64,000 nt of DNA from Candidatus Chryseopegocella kryptomonas (GCF_001536065.1 NZ_CZVW01000007.1:50093-114092), one strand, 5' to 3'; shown: positions 8,129 to 17,034, numbered from the stretch's first letter. The notes: generated by a model not told the origin, from the letters alone. Made by a program: numbers and translations.

Positions 8129-9316
8129 ATGAAGGTTAAAAAATTTGTTGCACCAACTTTAAAGGAAGCAACGGAGATGATGAAGAGAGAACTTGGGGAG
8201 GACGCTATCGTCCTTGGGACAAGGAGAATTAGACAGCCGGGAATTTTCGGCTTTTTCAAGCCAGATTTGATAGAGGTCATCGGGGCAATTGAAGAAGAAA
8301 AGGTTAAGAGTAAGAATGAATCCGGGGCGGATAACGCTGTTGAACTTTTAAGGAAAATGACAAATGAGATTGAAGCAAAAAGAAAAAATTTATTCAGCGA
8401 CGATGGGCAAAAGGTTGAGTTTGAAAAGTATAATTACACCGAGATAAAAAGTGAGCTTGAAGAGGTCAAGCAGGCGTTAAATGAGTTAACAGAGCATTTG
8501 AAGTATAAGGGTTCGGCACAATACCCATCTGTTTTGAAGAAAGCATTTTTGAATCTGGTTGAAAAAGAAGTTGAAGAGGAGTTGGCAAATAAGATAATTC
8601 GCACGGTTTTAATGAAATTAAGTGGGGAAGAGTTAAGAGATGAAAAGCTTGTTGAAAGCGAGGTGATAAATGTTATTTCTGAGATTTTGAGATTTTCAAA
8701 ACCTGTTAAGCCAGTAAGAAGAAAAACATTTGTCCTTGCGTTTATCGGTCCAACAGGGGTTGGGAAGACGACCACTGTTGCGAAGTTAGCAGCAATTTAC
8801 AAACTCTTTGAAAATGCACGCGTTGCTCTTATCTCAGCGGACACTTACAGAATTGCAGCAATTGAGCAACTTCAAACATTTGCAAATATAGCAAACATTC
8901 CAATGGATGTTGCATATACGCCCGAGGATATGAGCCGGCTTGTGAGAAAACATCAAGACAAAGATATAATTTTAATTGACACAGTCGGGAGGAATCAAAG
9001 ACAATCGGAGCATATATCAGAACTTGGGAAATTTATAAAAAGTGCTGATCCAGACGAAGTTCATCTTGTTTTGAGCGCAACATCAAGTTATAAAAACATG
9101 CTTGATGTTTATAATCGTTTTAAATCGCTTCTTCCAAATAGATTGATTTTCTCAAAAGTTGATGAAGCTGTTTCGCTCGGATATATTCTCAATGTCGCTT
9201 ATAAAACGAAGTTACCCCTTTCTTACATAACCACAGGTCAAAATGTCCCAGATGATATTGCGGTTGCGGAGCCCAAAGTAATTGCAAACTTAATTTATAA
9301 GGAAGTTTTGATATGA
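8129..9316 (+). CDS. flhF: Flagellar biosynthesis GTPase FlhF (395 aa)
   Basis: FlhF is the third SRP-type GTPase and fixes where flagella are built. Seen: the B domain at the N-terminus (MKVKKFVAPTLKEA...GEDAIVLGTRR); a charged middle; then the NG domain with G1 (GPTGVGKTTT), ADTYRIAAIEQL, G3 (DTVGR) and G4 (SKVDE). The end, GQNVPDDIAVAEP, is typical. It is the first gene of the flagellar cluster and its stop overlaps the flhG start by 4 bp (ATGA-type coupling). A sigma-54-like site lies upstream. Confidence 0.95.
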   Translation: MKVKKFVAPTLKEATEMMKRELGEDAIVLGTRRIRQPGIFGFFKPDLIEVIGAIEEEKVKSKNESGADNAVELLRKMTNEIEAKRKNLFSDDGQKVEFEKYNYTEIKSELEEVKQALNELTEHLKYKGSAQYPSVLKKAFLNLVEKEVEEELANKIIRTVLMKLSGEELRDEKLVESEVINVISEILRFSKPVKPVRRKTFVLAFIGPTGVGKTTTVAKLAAIYKLFENARVALISADTYRIAAIEQLQTFANIANIPMDVAYTPEDMSRLVRKHQDKDIILIDTVGRNQRQSEHISELGKFIKSADPDEVHLVLSATSSYKNMLDVYNRFKSLLPNRLIFSKVDEAVSLGYILNVAYKTKLPLSYITTGQNVPDDIAVAEPKVIANLIYKEVLI

Positions 9317-10173
9317 TTTTTGATCAAGCGGAAAAATTACGAAATCTGGTTCGTGAAAAAATTCAAAGTGAGAATTACAACGCACATGTCATAGCAATTG
9401 GAAATGGCAAAGGCGGGTGCGGGAAAACGAACATAATTTTAAATCTCGCTTTGATTTTAAGCAAAAATGGAAAGAAAGTTTTGATTTATGATGCGGATTT
9501 AAATCTTGCAAATGTTGATATTCTACTTGGTGTATCGCCGAGGTATAGATTTCTTGATTTCATTCGTGGTGATGTCGGGCTTGATGATGTTTTAATTGAT
9601 GTGAGAGAGAACTTAACACTTTTGCCTGCAAATTCGGGATCTTTGAACTTTCCCAAAATTTCGGGCGATAGATTGATACAAATCATAAAAGAGATCCTCC
9701 AGATGGAGAAAAATTTTGATTTTATTCTAATTGACACGCCAGCTGGGATTTCGGATGAAGTTATAAAGATACTTGGTTATTCTGATGATTACATTCTCGT
9801 TGCGACGCCAGAGCCAACTTCAATTATGGATGCTTATGCAGTTGTAAAACTTGTTTATTATCAAACTGGTAAATCAAATGTTAAGTTAATTGTCAACAAT
9901 ATCAATGGCTCTGTTGATCCTGTTGATGTCGCAAATAGATTATCTTTTGCGTGCGAAAAATTTCTCGGTGTAAAGATAAATTACATCGGCTCAATTCCTT
10001 ATGACCCAGCTGTTTCAAGATCTGTTATGCTTCAAAAGCCATTTGTGGAATTGTTCCCGAGGTCAGGTGCTTCAATTGCTTTGAATAAAATTGCGTCAAA
10101 TCTTCTCTCGCTTGACAGGGTTAAAAAACAAAAATCATTTTTCGGGAGGCTGGTTGAAGTATGCGGTCTATAA
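9313..10173 (+). CDS. flhG: Flagellar number regulator FlhG, MinD-like ATPase (286 aa)
   Basis: This is a ParA/MinD-family ATPase with the deviant Walker A (GNGKGGCGKTN), IYDADLNLANVDILLG, and Walker B (FILIDTPAG). FlhG pairs with FlhF to set flagellar number and often acts on FlhF GTPase through its N-terminal segment. The N-terminus here (FDQAEKLRNLVREK) resembles the activating 'DQA' helix of FlhG proteins. It overlaps flhF by 4 bp and the next small gene by 13 bp. Confidence 0.93.
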   Translation: MIFDQAEKLRNLVREKIQSENYNAHVIAIGNGKGGCGKTNIILNLALILSKNGKKVLIYDADLNLANVDILLGVSPRYRFLDFIRGDVGLDDVLIDVRENLTLLPANSGSLNFPKISGDRLIQIIKEILQMEKNFDFILIDTPAGISDEVIKILGYSDDYILVATPEPTSIMDAYAVVKLVYYQTGKSNVKLIVNNINGSVDPVDVANRLSFACEKFLGVKINYIGSIPYDPAVSRSVMLQKPFVELFPRSGASIALNKIASNLLSLDRVKKQKSFFGRLVEVCGL

Positions 10174-10421
10174 TTTTTCAAATTGGGCTTCTTTTGTTTT
10201 TTGTCTCAATTGTAACACTTTGGTTGCAGGGGACTGATATAATCGTCGCAGTTGTCAAGTCGTTTGTTCTTTTTGTTGCATCAACAATGCTTATGTTCAT
10301 TCTCGCTTATCTGTTTATCTATCTGAAACAAGGTGAGAACGGGATGAAAACGGATTTTAACGAAGCAAAGAATGGCTCATCTGAAGCCCAAGAGTTCAAA
10401 GGTTTAAATGTTCAAAGTTAA
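10161..10421 (+). CDS. Small two-helix membrane protein in flagellar cluster (86 aa)
   Basis: Two hydrophobic helices are seen, at about residues 4-22 (IIFQIGLLLFFVSIVTLWL) and 29-54. A short polar C-terminal tail of about 30 residues follows. The start overlaps the end of flhG by 13 bp and the stop lies 22 bp before fliA, so it is co-transcribed and probably coupled. Position between flhG and fliA suggests a link to flagellar assembly, but no family is recognised. Confidence 0.7.
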   Translation: MRSIIFQIGLLLFFVSIVTLWLQGTDIIVAVVKSFVLFVASTMLMFILAYLFIYLKQGENGMKTDFNEAKNGSSEAQEFKGLNVQS

Positions 10422-10443
10422 AATTTAACGGGAGGTTGAGATT

Positions 10444-11223
10444 ATGTCGTCTGTGGGTTTAATGCATAAGGAAGGAAATGATACGCCAGAAAAACTTTTC
10501 AAACTTTACAGAAGAACTCGTGATCCAGAGATAAAAAAGAAGTTGATGATTCTTTATGCGGATTTTGTGCGAAACATTGTCAGGAAAATGAATTTGACAT
10601 TTGCTGGCTCGCTTCTTGGTGAGGATGACCTCGTTGATATGGGAATGCTTGGGTTAAGCGATGCGATTGACAAGTTTGACCCCAAAGTTGGTGTTAAGTT
10701 TGAAACTTACGCCTACACAAGGATAAGGGGTAGCATAATTGACGAGATGAGAAAGCTTGATAATCTTTCAAGGTCTGTTAGAAATAAAATTGACAAAGTT
10801 GATAAAGCTCGCATCAAAGTTGAAAACGAAGTTGGAGATAGAGCAGGGCGTTATCTTATCGCAGATGAAGCCGGTTTAAGCATTGAAGAATATGACCACA
10901 TTGCAACAATTGAACAAACTTCAAAAAGAGTGTCTTTCAACCTTGACATCGGAGATAACATTGAACTTGGTGATTTGATAAAAAGCGATGGCAAAAATCC
11001 AGAAGAAGATTTGCTTGAAAATGAGATAAAGCAAGCGATTGCGGATGAATTGAAAAAATTGCCGGAAAATGAGCGTCTCATCATCGTGCTTTATTACTAT
11101 GAGGAGTTGACATTCAAAGATATTGCGGAGATTTTAAAGTTGAGCGAGTCAAGGGTTTCACAACTTCACGCTGGGGCTTTGAGGAAAATTCGTGAATCAT
11201 TGAAAAGCAAATTTTCATTTTAA
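10444..11223 (+). CDS. fliA: Flagellar sigma factor FliA, sigma-28 (259 aa)
   Basis: This is a group 3 sigma factor with region 2 (DLVDMGMLGLSDAIDKFDP, VKFETYAYTRIRGSI-DEMR), region 3 and region 4 (LTFKDIAEILKLSESRVSQLH). The phrase AYTRIRGSIIDEMR is characteristic of FliA/WhiG sigma factors. It has a strong ribosome site (GGGAGG, 8 nt before the ATG). It would transcribe late flagellar genes such as flagellin, which is not in this window; FlgM is also not seen here. Confidence 0.95.
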   Translation: MSSVGLMHKEGNDTPEKLFKLYRRTRDPEIKKKLMILYADFVRNIVRKMNLTFAGSLLGEDDLVDMGMLGLSDAIDKFDPKVGVKFETYAYTRIRGSIIDEMRKLDNLSRSVRNKIDKVDKARIKVENEVGDRAGRYLIADEAGLSIEEYDHIATIEQTSKRVSFNLDIGDNIELGDLIKSDGKNPEEDLLENEIKQAIADELKKLPENERLIIVLYYYEELTFKDIAEILKLSESRVSQLHAGALRKIRESLKSKFSF

Positions 11224-11225
11224 AA

Positions 11226-12101
11226 ATGAGCGGGATAAAACAAAAAATTCAAAACATAATTCAACTTGTCCCATTTCCAGCGGTTGCGATGGAAGTTGTT
11301 CGCCTTGTTGATAATCCAAAAACAAGTGCAGCAAAACTTGGCGAAGTCATCTCACAAGATCAGGCACTTGCAGCAAAAGTTTTGAAGGTTGCAAACTCCC
11401 CATTCTACGGATTTCCAAAGCAAATTTCAACAATTAACTTCGCTATCGTTGTTTTAGGATTTGAAACGCTGAAAGAAATTGTGTTAAGTGTTTCTCTTGC
11501 GAGTTCTCTTGTTAATAAACTTGACAAAGATTTTGATCTTGAAAAATTTTGGAAGCATTCACTTCTTGTCGGGTTGATGACAAAACATCTTGCAAAGGAT
11601 TTAAATTACAGGGTTTCTGGTGAGGCATTTATTGCGGGATTGTTGCACGATGTGGGGATTCTCGTCGTGGCACAGTATTTCAAAAAAGAGTTTCAGCAGA
11701 TAATTCAAATCGGGAAGAGGAGAGAATTTACATTTGAGCAAATTGAGCGTCGTTTTCTTGACAATTCAACTCATTATGAAATTGGTTCATTGCTTGCTGA
11801 AAAATGGAATTTTCCAGATCAACTTGTTGAAGCGATCGCTTTTCATCATCAGCCACATTTAGCCCCGAAAAATCCGCAACTTCCTTCTCTTGTTTATCTT
11901 GCTGAATATGTATGTTTCAAACTTGGTCTTGAAAACATTGAATATGCAGATCACGACGAATCTTTTTCCGCAGATTTGCCCGCTGTTCTTGAAGTTTTAA
12001 AACTTGACGAAAGTTTTTTAAACGATGGATTCATTGAAAAATACAGAGCAAAAATTCAATCTGATGTGATGAAAAACCAAATTTTTTCGGGTGAAATGTG
12101 A
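11226..12101 (+). CDS. HDOD-domain signalling protein (291 aa)
   Basis: An HDOD (HD-related output) domain covers residues ~10-210: VPFPAVAMEVVRLVDNP, ISQDQALAAKVLKVANSPFYG, and GLLHDVGILV, with FHHQP further on. HDOD proteins are usually non-enzymatic signalling adaptors near two-component or c-di-GMP systems. It starts 2 bp after fliA and its stop overlaps the start of the histidine kinase, so the two probably form a signalling pair inside the flagellar operon. The ligand is unknown. Confidence 0.88.
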   Translation: MSGIKQKIQNIIQLVPFPAVAMEVVRLVDNPKTSAAKLGEVISQDQALAAKVLKVANSPFYGFPKQISTINFAIVVLGFETLKEIVLSVSLASSLVNKLDKDFDLEKFWKHSLLVGLMTKHLAKDLNYRVSGEAFIAGLLHDVGILVVAQYFKKEFQQIIQIGKRREFTFEQIERRFLDNSTHYEIGSLLAEKWNFPDQLVEAIAFHHQPHLAPKNPQLPSLVYLAEYVCFKLGLENIEYADHDESFSADLPAVLEVLKLDESFLNDGFIEKYRAKIQSDVMKNQIFSGEM

Positions 12102-13465
12102 TGAAGAGATTAACGGGAAATAATCCAGAACTAATTGAAGAACTTTTGCCACAAATTGAAAAATTCATTGAATCACGGGAAGTTTATGTGAAAGCACTTG
12201 AAAAGACGATTGAAGTTTTAAAGCGTGAGATTGAATTTAAAACAAGAACAAATTCCGACTTCAAAGATTCAATTGACGAAATTCTTTTAATCCAGCGTCT
12301 TTCCACAAAGATAAGCACTGCTTTAAATTACGAGGACATAATAACAGAGTTAATTGAATTAACACGGCAGATAATACCAGTTATAGATTGCAATGTTTAT
12401 GTATGCGATGGTGAGACGAAAAAACTTGAAAAACTTTCAAACCGAAGCGGAGAATATCTTGATAAGGTGATTGAGACATACATTGAAGATGGGATAATTG
12501 ATTATGTGTTGAAGGAAAAAAGAAGCATTGTCCTTCCAGACATTAATAATTCACTTGACGAGTTCAGCGAGAAAAATTTCGTCCTTGTTCCACTTGTGTT
12601 AAGAAATGAAGGCATAGGAGTTTATCTTATACACACGGATAAAAAACAAAGGGATTTTACAAATCAAATTTTGCTTTTGCTTTCAATTCTTGCAAATCAA
12701 ACCGCAGTTGCGGTTGAAAATTCAAGGAATTACAACGCTCTTTTAAAAGCAAACGAAGAGTTGAAGATAACGCAGGCACAGATGATTCAAGCAGCGAAAC
12801 TTGCAGCAGTGGGAGAACTTGCTGGTGGAATTGCTCACGAGATAAACAATCCTTTGCAAATTCTTTTGGGGCATATTCAACTTATGCAACTGGGGCGTGA
12901 TCTTCCGAAAAGGATTGAAATCGTAAAAGAACAAGTTGAGAAAATTGCACAGATAACAAGACGACTTTTGAATTTTTCACGAAAAGTTCCAGATGATTTC
13001 AAATTTGAGCCAGTTAATGTGAATTTCGCAATTCAGGAAATTATGACGCTTGTAAGTTATCAATTTAAATACCACGACATTGAACTCGTCTTGAAACTTG
13101 ATCCAGCACTTCCGACGATTTACGGAAATAAAATTTATCTTCAGCAAGTTTTTCTGAATATGATGATAAATGCAAAAGATGCGATGCCAAATGGCGGAAA
13201 ACTTGTGATTGAAACTGGCTCGGAAAATGGGAATGTAATTGTTAAGTTCATTGACACAGGCGTTGGGATTCCAGAAGATATAAAAGAGAAAATTTTTGAA
13301 GCGTTTTTCACAACGAAAGGAAACAAGGGGACAGGGCTTGGGCTTTCAATAAGCAGATGGATAGTGAGAAAACATGGCGGTGAAATTAAAGTTGAAAGCG
13401 AAGTCGGTAAGGGCTCAACTTTTATAATCATTCTTCCGATAAATCCAGAACAAAATTCAAAATAA
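12101..13465 (+). CDS. Soluble sensor histidine kinase with GAF domain (454 aa)
   Basis: Order of parts: N-terminal coiled coil (~1-65), GAF domain (~75-215), HisKA with phosphoacceptor His in GGIAHEINNPLQ, and HATPase with N box (FLNMMINAKDAMPNGG), G1 (DTGVGIPED) and G2 (GTGLGLSISR). No membrane helix is seen, so it senses inside the cell. No response regulator is adjacent. The chosen ATG (12101) overlaps the HDOD stop as TGATG; a GTG at 12098 is the other option. In other bacteria a soluble kinase in flagellar operons (FlgS/FlrB) reports export-apparatus assembly to an NtrC-type regulator. A similar role fits the sigma-54-like site upstream but is inference. Confidence 0.9.
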   Translation: MKRLTGNNPELIEELLPQIEKFIESREVYVKALEKTIEVLKREIEFKTRTNSDFKDSIDEILLIQRLSTKISTALNYEDIITELIELTRQIIPVIDCNVYVCDGETKKLEKLSNRSGEYLDKVIETYIEDGIIDYVLKEKRSIVLPDINNSLDEFSEKNFVLVPLVLRNEGIGVYLIHTDKKQRDFTNQILLLLSILANQTAVAVENSRNYNALLKANEELKITQAQMIQAAKLAAVGELAGGIAHEINNPLQILLGHIQLMQLGRDLPKRIEIVKEQVEKIAQITRRLLNFSRKVPDDFKFEPVNVNFAIQEIMTLVSYQFKYHDIELVLKLDPALPTIYGNKIYLQQVFLNMMINAKDAMPNGGKLVIETGSENGNVIVKFIDTGVGIPEDIKEKIFEAFFTTKGNKGTGLGLSISRWIVRKHGGEIKVESEVGKGSTFIIILPINPEQNSK

Positions 13466-13480
13466 AAACAAGGCAAAAAG

Positions 13481-13993
13481 ATGGCTGGTTTAAGCGATGG
13501 ATTTTACATTTTGATTTTTTTGACAGTTTTAATTTCCGCAATTGCTCTGCTTGGACTTTGGTTTATTTTTAAAGTCATCAAAAAAAGCGATGGAAAAAAA
13601 GAAATTAAAGAAATTGAAATTTTTGCCGATAAAAGTTTTGAAGAGTATTTGAACGAAGAGAATTTGCAGAGTCAAAAGATGGAAGAGACAAAGTTTCAAA
13701 AAGATGATGCGGGCTTTGGATTTCAGGATGAGGTGAATGATTTTAGCGAGAGCGAAATTTTGAAACTTGCTAAAAAATACAGCGTTGGTCAGGGCGAAGT
13801 TGAATTGCTTTTGAATTTGAGATCAAAGAAAACAATGAAAAACGGAGATTACGAGCGGATAATTAGCGAAATTGAGAAAGGGCTTGATATGAGAAAGGTT
13901 GCAAAAAAATACAGAGTCGGATGTGGTGAAGTTCAACTTCTTCTGAATTTGAAAAACGCAAATCAAAGCATTTTCTGGAAAAAATGGAAATAA
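13481..13993 (+). CDS. Membrane-anchored protein with two repeated helical motifs, DUF2802-like (170 aa)
   Basis: One N-terminal TM helix (~6-32, ILIFLTVLISAIALLGLWFI) is followed by a charged linker and two copies of an 18-residue motif: LAKKYSVGQGEVELLLNL and VAKKYRVGCGEVQLLLNL, 12 of 18 residues identical. Each looks like a small helix-turn-helix. In other flagellar clusters a DUF2802-type protein with a similar tail sits near flhG/fliA, so it may be the local counterpart. It lies 13 bp before flgF. Function unknown. Confidence 0.75.
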   Translation: MAGLSDGFYILIFLTVLISAIALLGLWFIFKVIKKSDGKKEIKEIEIFADKSFEEYLNEENLQSQKMEETKFQKDDAGFGFQDEVNDFSESEILKLAKKYSVGQGEVELLLNLRSKKTMKNGDYERIISEIEKGLDMRKVAKKYRVGCGEVQLLLNLKNANQSIFWKKWK

Positions 13994-14006
13994 AATCGGA
14001 TGTAAA

Positions 14007-14750
14007 ATGATAAAAGGACTTTACACATCTGCGGTTGGAATGATGCCGAACAAACTCAAAATTGATGTCATAGCAAACAATCTTGCAAACATTGACACGA
14101 CAGGATTTAAAAAAGACAATATCTTCGTCAGAATTCTTAAAAATGCTGTTCTTGATTTGAATAAAAACGGTGGGAATGAGTTGAGCGGACTTTATGTAAC
14201 TGAATACACAAGTTTTGAGCAGGGAAACTTAAAACAAACGGGGAATCCATTTGACATTGCGATAAATGGCGACGGATTTTTCGTTGTTCAAACTCCAAAT
14301 GGTTTAAGATATACGAGAAATGGTAACTTTACACTTTCGGAAGATGGGCGACTTGTCAATTCAAATGGTTATTCTCTCGTTGGTTCGGGAGGAGAGATAA
14401 AAATTCCAGATGTGAGGAGTTTGAAAAGTGTTGATGTTAGAATTACGCAAAATGGCGAAGTTTATGTCAATGATAAATTTATTGACAGGATAAAAATTGT
14501 GTGGTTTAATGATTTGACGAAGTTGAAAAAAGACACTGCGACAAGTTTCATTGCGGATGAAGGTGCGGGGGAGATTGAGTTAACAAGTGGATATGAGATT
14601 TATCAGGGCTTTCTTGAAGATTCAAATGTGAATGCGATTGAGGAGATGGTTAGGATGATTGAGGCAAGCAGAATTTATGAGTCGGGTTATAAATCAGTTC
14701 AGAGTCAAGACGATACTTTAACGAAGGCAAATGAAATTGGGAAGTTGTGA
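14007..14750 (+). CDS. flgF: Flagellar basal-body rod protein FlgF (247 aa)
   Basis: The N-terminus has the rod/hook signature (GLYTSAVGMMPNKLKIDVIANNLANIDTTGFKKD, here quoted in part: NNLANIDTTGFKK). The body includes GNPFDIAINGDGFFVV and YTRNGNF. The C-terminus carries the matching coiled-coil end (EEMVRMIEASRIYESGYK). It is shorter than flgG that follows, as expected for FlgF, the proximal rod subunit. Its stop overlaps the start of a 63-codon gene (TGATG). Confidence 0.9.
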   Translation: MIKGLYTSAVGMMPNKLKIDVIANNLANIDTTGFKKDNIFVRILKNAVLDLNKNGGNELSGLYVTEYTSFEQGNLKQTGNPFDIAINGDGFFVVQTPNGLRYTRNGNFTLSEDGRLVNSNGYSLVGSGGEIKIPDVRSLKSVDVRITQNGEVYVNDKFIDRIKIVWFNDLTKLKKDTATSFIADEGAGEIELTSGYEIYQGFLEDSNVNAIEEMVRMIEASRIYESGYKSVQSQDDTLTKANEIGKL

Positions 14751-14941
14751 TGATTTATTTGACGAGTTATAAAGATGGAGAAAAATTTTTTTGCAGGATT
14801 GAGTTTTCTGGCGATGGTTTAAGGGTTGAAGGTTTTGGAAAAACTTTTTGGAGAACATTTATTCCGTGTTTTTTAAAGGGTTTAGTTTTTGAAGTGAAAT
14901 TGAAAACAAAAAAACTTTTCAAAAAATGGAAAGGGCATTGA
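14750..14941 (+). CDS. Small hypothetical protein between flgF and flgG (63 aa)
   Basis: The ATG at 14750 overlaps the flgF stop (TGATG) and the last 16 bp overlap the flgG start, so it fits exactly between two coupled genes. The protein is basic at its C-terminus (KLKTKKLFKKWKGH) with an aromatic centre (TFWRTFIPCFLKG). Exact fit and no stop support it as real, but it is short and no family is recognised. Confidence 0.5.
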   Translation: MIYLTSYKDGEKFFCRIEFSGDGLRVEGFGKTFWRTFIPCFLKGLVFEVKLKTKKLFKKWKGH

Positions 14942-15717
14942 GAACAGCAGCAACAGGGATGTATGCACAGCAGATAAACATTGATGTGATAGCGCATAAT
15001 CTTGCAAATGTTAACACAACTTCGTTTAAAAGAAGCAGAGCGGAGTTTCAGGACTTGATGTATCAAATTTTAAAATCTCCAAATTCGTCAAGTCAAAATG
15101 GAAATGTTGAAGCGAGTTCAGAAATTCAAATTGGCACAGGTGTTCAAACAGTTGCGACATTGAGAGATTTCAAGCAGGGCGATCTTCAACCGACAAATAA
15201 TCCGCTTGATGTTGCGATAAATGGGGATGGCTTCTTTCAATTGCGAAAACCAGATGGAACAATTGCTTACACGAGAGATGGTTCATTTAAAATCTCAAGA
15301 GATGGACGACTTGTTAATTCTTCTGGTTATGTGCTTGAACCAGAGATTGTGATACCAGAGACGGCGATTGCAATCAGCATAAGTAAAGATGGTGTAGTTG
15401 AAGTTTTAAATTCGGGTGAAGTTGAGCCAGTTGAAATTGGAAGGATTGAACTTGTTAAGTTCGTAAATCCAGCGGGGTTGAGAAGCATAGGGAATAATCT
15501 TTATGTTGAGACGCAAGCATCGGGACAACCGATTTTTGGAACTCCAGGAAGCGAAGGGTTTGGTGAGTTGATGCAAGGTTGTCTTGAATCTTCAAATGTT
15601 GACATAGTTGAAGAAATGGTCAATATGATAGTTGCACAACGAGCATATGAGATAAACTCAAAAACGATAAAGACAGTTGAAGAAATGCTTCAAATGGCAA
15701 ACAACTTAAAGAGATAA
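14926..15717 (+). CDS. flgG: Flagellar distal rod protein FlgG (263 aa)
   Basis: The distal-rod signature is at the N-terminus (MERALRTAATGMYAQQ, IAHNLANVNTTSFKRSR), followed by FQDLMYQ, the segment that makes the rod straight. Then TNNPLDVAINGDGFFQL and the conserved C-terminal end (ESSNVDIVEEMVNMIVAQRAYE). At 263 residues it has the usual length. It starts inside the end of the preceding small ORF and is followed 1 bp later by flgA. Confidence 0.95.
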   Translation: MERALRTAATGMYAQQINIDVIAHNLANVNTTSFKRSRAEFQDLMYQILKSPNSSSQNGNVEASSEIQIGTGVQTVATLRDFKQGDLQPTNNPLDVAINGDGFFQLRKPDGTIAYTRDGSFKISRDGRLVNSSGYVLEPEIVIPETAIAISISKDGVVEVLNSGEVEPVEIGRIELVKFVNPAGLRSIGNNLYVETQASGQPIFGTPGSEGFGELMQGCLESSNVDIVEEMVNMIVAQRAYEINSKTIKTVEEMLQMANNLKR

Positions 15718-15718
15718 A

Positions 15719-16432
15719 ATGAAATTGCTGGCGATGAAAATATGTGTTGCTCTAATTCTTTTTCAAATGTTGAACGCTGGCAGTGATGTTGAGGAAAGGT
15801 CTAAATCTGAAATTGTTAAGTTTTTAAGCGGGAAATTTCCAGAGCGAAAAATTGATTTTGTCATCAATTTGAAGAAGAAGTTTGATGCGAATTTATTCAA
15901 CGAAAGTTGCGAGATTAAAATCGTCAAGCAGATGAGTTCTGGTTTTAAAGGTTATCAAAGTTTTGAATTTAAAGTTTGTTCGGGAGATAGTGTCAAAGAA
16001 ATTATCGTTCAGGCGTTTGTGAGGGCATTTGAAAATGTTTTAATTGCAAAGAAAGATTTGAAGCGTGGCGAAGTTTTTGATAGCGAGGGGAAATTGTTTG
16101 AATTTATTGGGTTTGAAAAGATTGAAACAACATTTTTAAGAGATGATTATGCTGTTGGTGTTAATTCTGTTCTGGGGAAGAGATTGAAAATGCCAGTTAG
16201 AAAAGGAGATGTTGTTTTTATGAGTTATTTTGAAGATTTGCCAATGGTTAAAGCGGGTGAGAAAGTTAAGTTAATTGCAACTGTTGGCACTGTTAAGATT
16301 GAAACAACGGGAATTGCGAAAAAGGATGGGAAATTGAACGATGTTGTAAGGGTTTTAAATCCAGAATCAGGGAAATTGCTTTATGGAAAGGTCATCGGCA
16401 AGGGAATCGTGGCTGTTGAAATTGAAAATTAA
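15719..16432 (+). CDS. flgA: Flagella basal-body P-ring assembly chaperone FlgA (237 aa)
   Basis: It has a signal peptide (first ~21 residues), then the SAF domain in the C-terminal half: LIAKKDLKRGEVFDS, SVLGKRLKMPVRKGDVV, and AGEKVKLIATVG. The end, VRVLNPESGKLLYGKVIGKG, matches the FlgA terminus. FlgA helps FlgI polymerise into the P ring in the periplasm. It lies between flgG and flgH, a common order. Confidence 0.9.
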   Translation: MKLLAMKICVALILFQMLNAGSDVEERSKSEIVKFLSGKFPERKIDFVINLKKKFDANLFNESCEIKIVKQMSSGFKGYQSFEFKVCSGDSVKEIIVQAFVRAFENVLIAKKDLKRGEVFDSEGKLFEFIGFEKIETTFLRDDYAVGVNSVLGKRLKMPVRKGDVVFMSYFEDLPMVKAGEKVKLIATVGTVKIETTGIAKKDGKLNDVVRVLNPESGKLLYGKVIGKGIVAVEIEN

Positions 16433-16435
16433 ATT

Positions 16436-17014
16436 ATGGTGCTGGAAATGTTAAAGAAAATTTTCGTTGCATTTGTGATTTTTGGCTTTATGCGGATGTA
16501 TTCGCAAGAGGTGATTCAGCGTTCGCTTTTTTCGGATCATAAAGCATTTAAGAAAGGCGATCTCATAACTATCATTGTGATTGAAGTTTCTTCTGCGGAA
16601 AGCAATTCGGAAAAGAATGCTTCAAGAAGCGGAAATATAAACGGCTCTGTATCTGGAAGCGGTGCGTTGAGTTTTATCCCTGAATCAGGATTTTCAATCG
16701 GAACTGGAAATGAATTCAAGGGACAAGGTTCAACTTCAACTCGTGGAACTGTCAAGGCAAAAATAAGTGCGAAGGTTATTGGGATTGATTCATCTGGAAA
16801 TTTGATAATTGAGGGCAAAAGGAAAGTCAGCGTTAATGGTGAAGATCAAATAATAAGGATAAAAGGTCTGGTTCGTCCAAGTGATGTTAACTGGGATAAC
16901 ACTGTTTATTCATACAACATTGCTGATGCTGAAATTGAATTCACTGGCAAAGGTATGGTTTACAGAAGCCAAAGTCCAAGCTGGATAACGAGATTATTAC
17001 ACTGGCTTTTTTAA
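16436..17014 (+). CDS. flgH: Flagellar L-ring protein FlgH (192 aa)
   Basis: FlgH forms the outer-membrane L ring. Seen: SLFSDHKAFKKGDLITIIVIE, the low-complexity Ser/Asn/Gly stretch, GSTSTRGTVKAKISAKVIGI, LIIEGKRKVSVNGEDQIIRIKGLVRPSD and the end typical of FlgH. FlgH is normally a lipoprotein, but this one has no cysteine at all. Its leader (FGFMRMYSQE) looks like a type I signal peptide. The start may be the internal Met at 16448. Confidence 0.93.
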   Translation: MVLEMLKKIFVAFVIFGFMRMYSQEVIQRSLFSDHKAFKKGDLITIIVIEVSSAESNSEKNASRSGNINGSVSGSGALSFIPESGFSIGTGNEFKGQGSTSTRGTVKAKISAKVIGIDSSGNLIIEGKRKVSVNGEDQIIRIKGLVRPSDVNWDNTVYSYNIADAEIEFTGKGMVYRSQSPSWITRLLHWLF

Positions 17015-17034
17015 AACAAATTTTTTCGGGCAAG

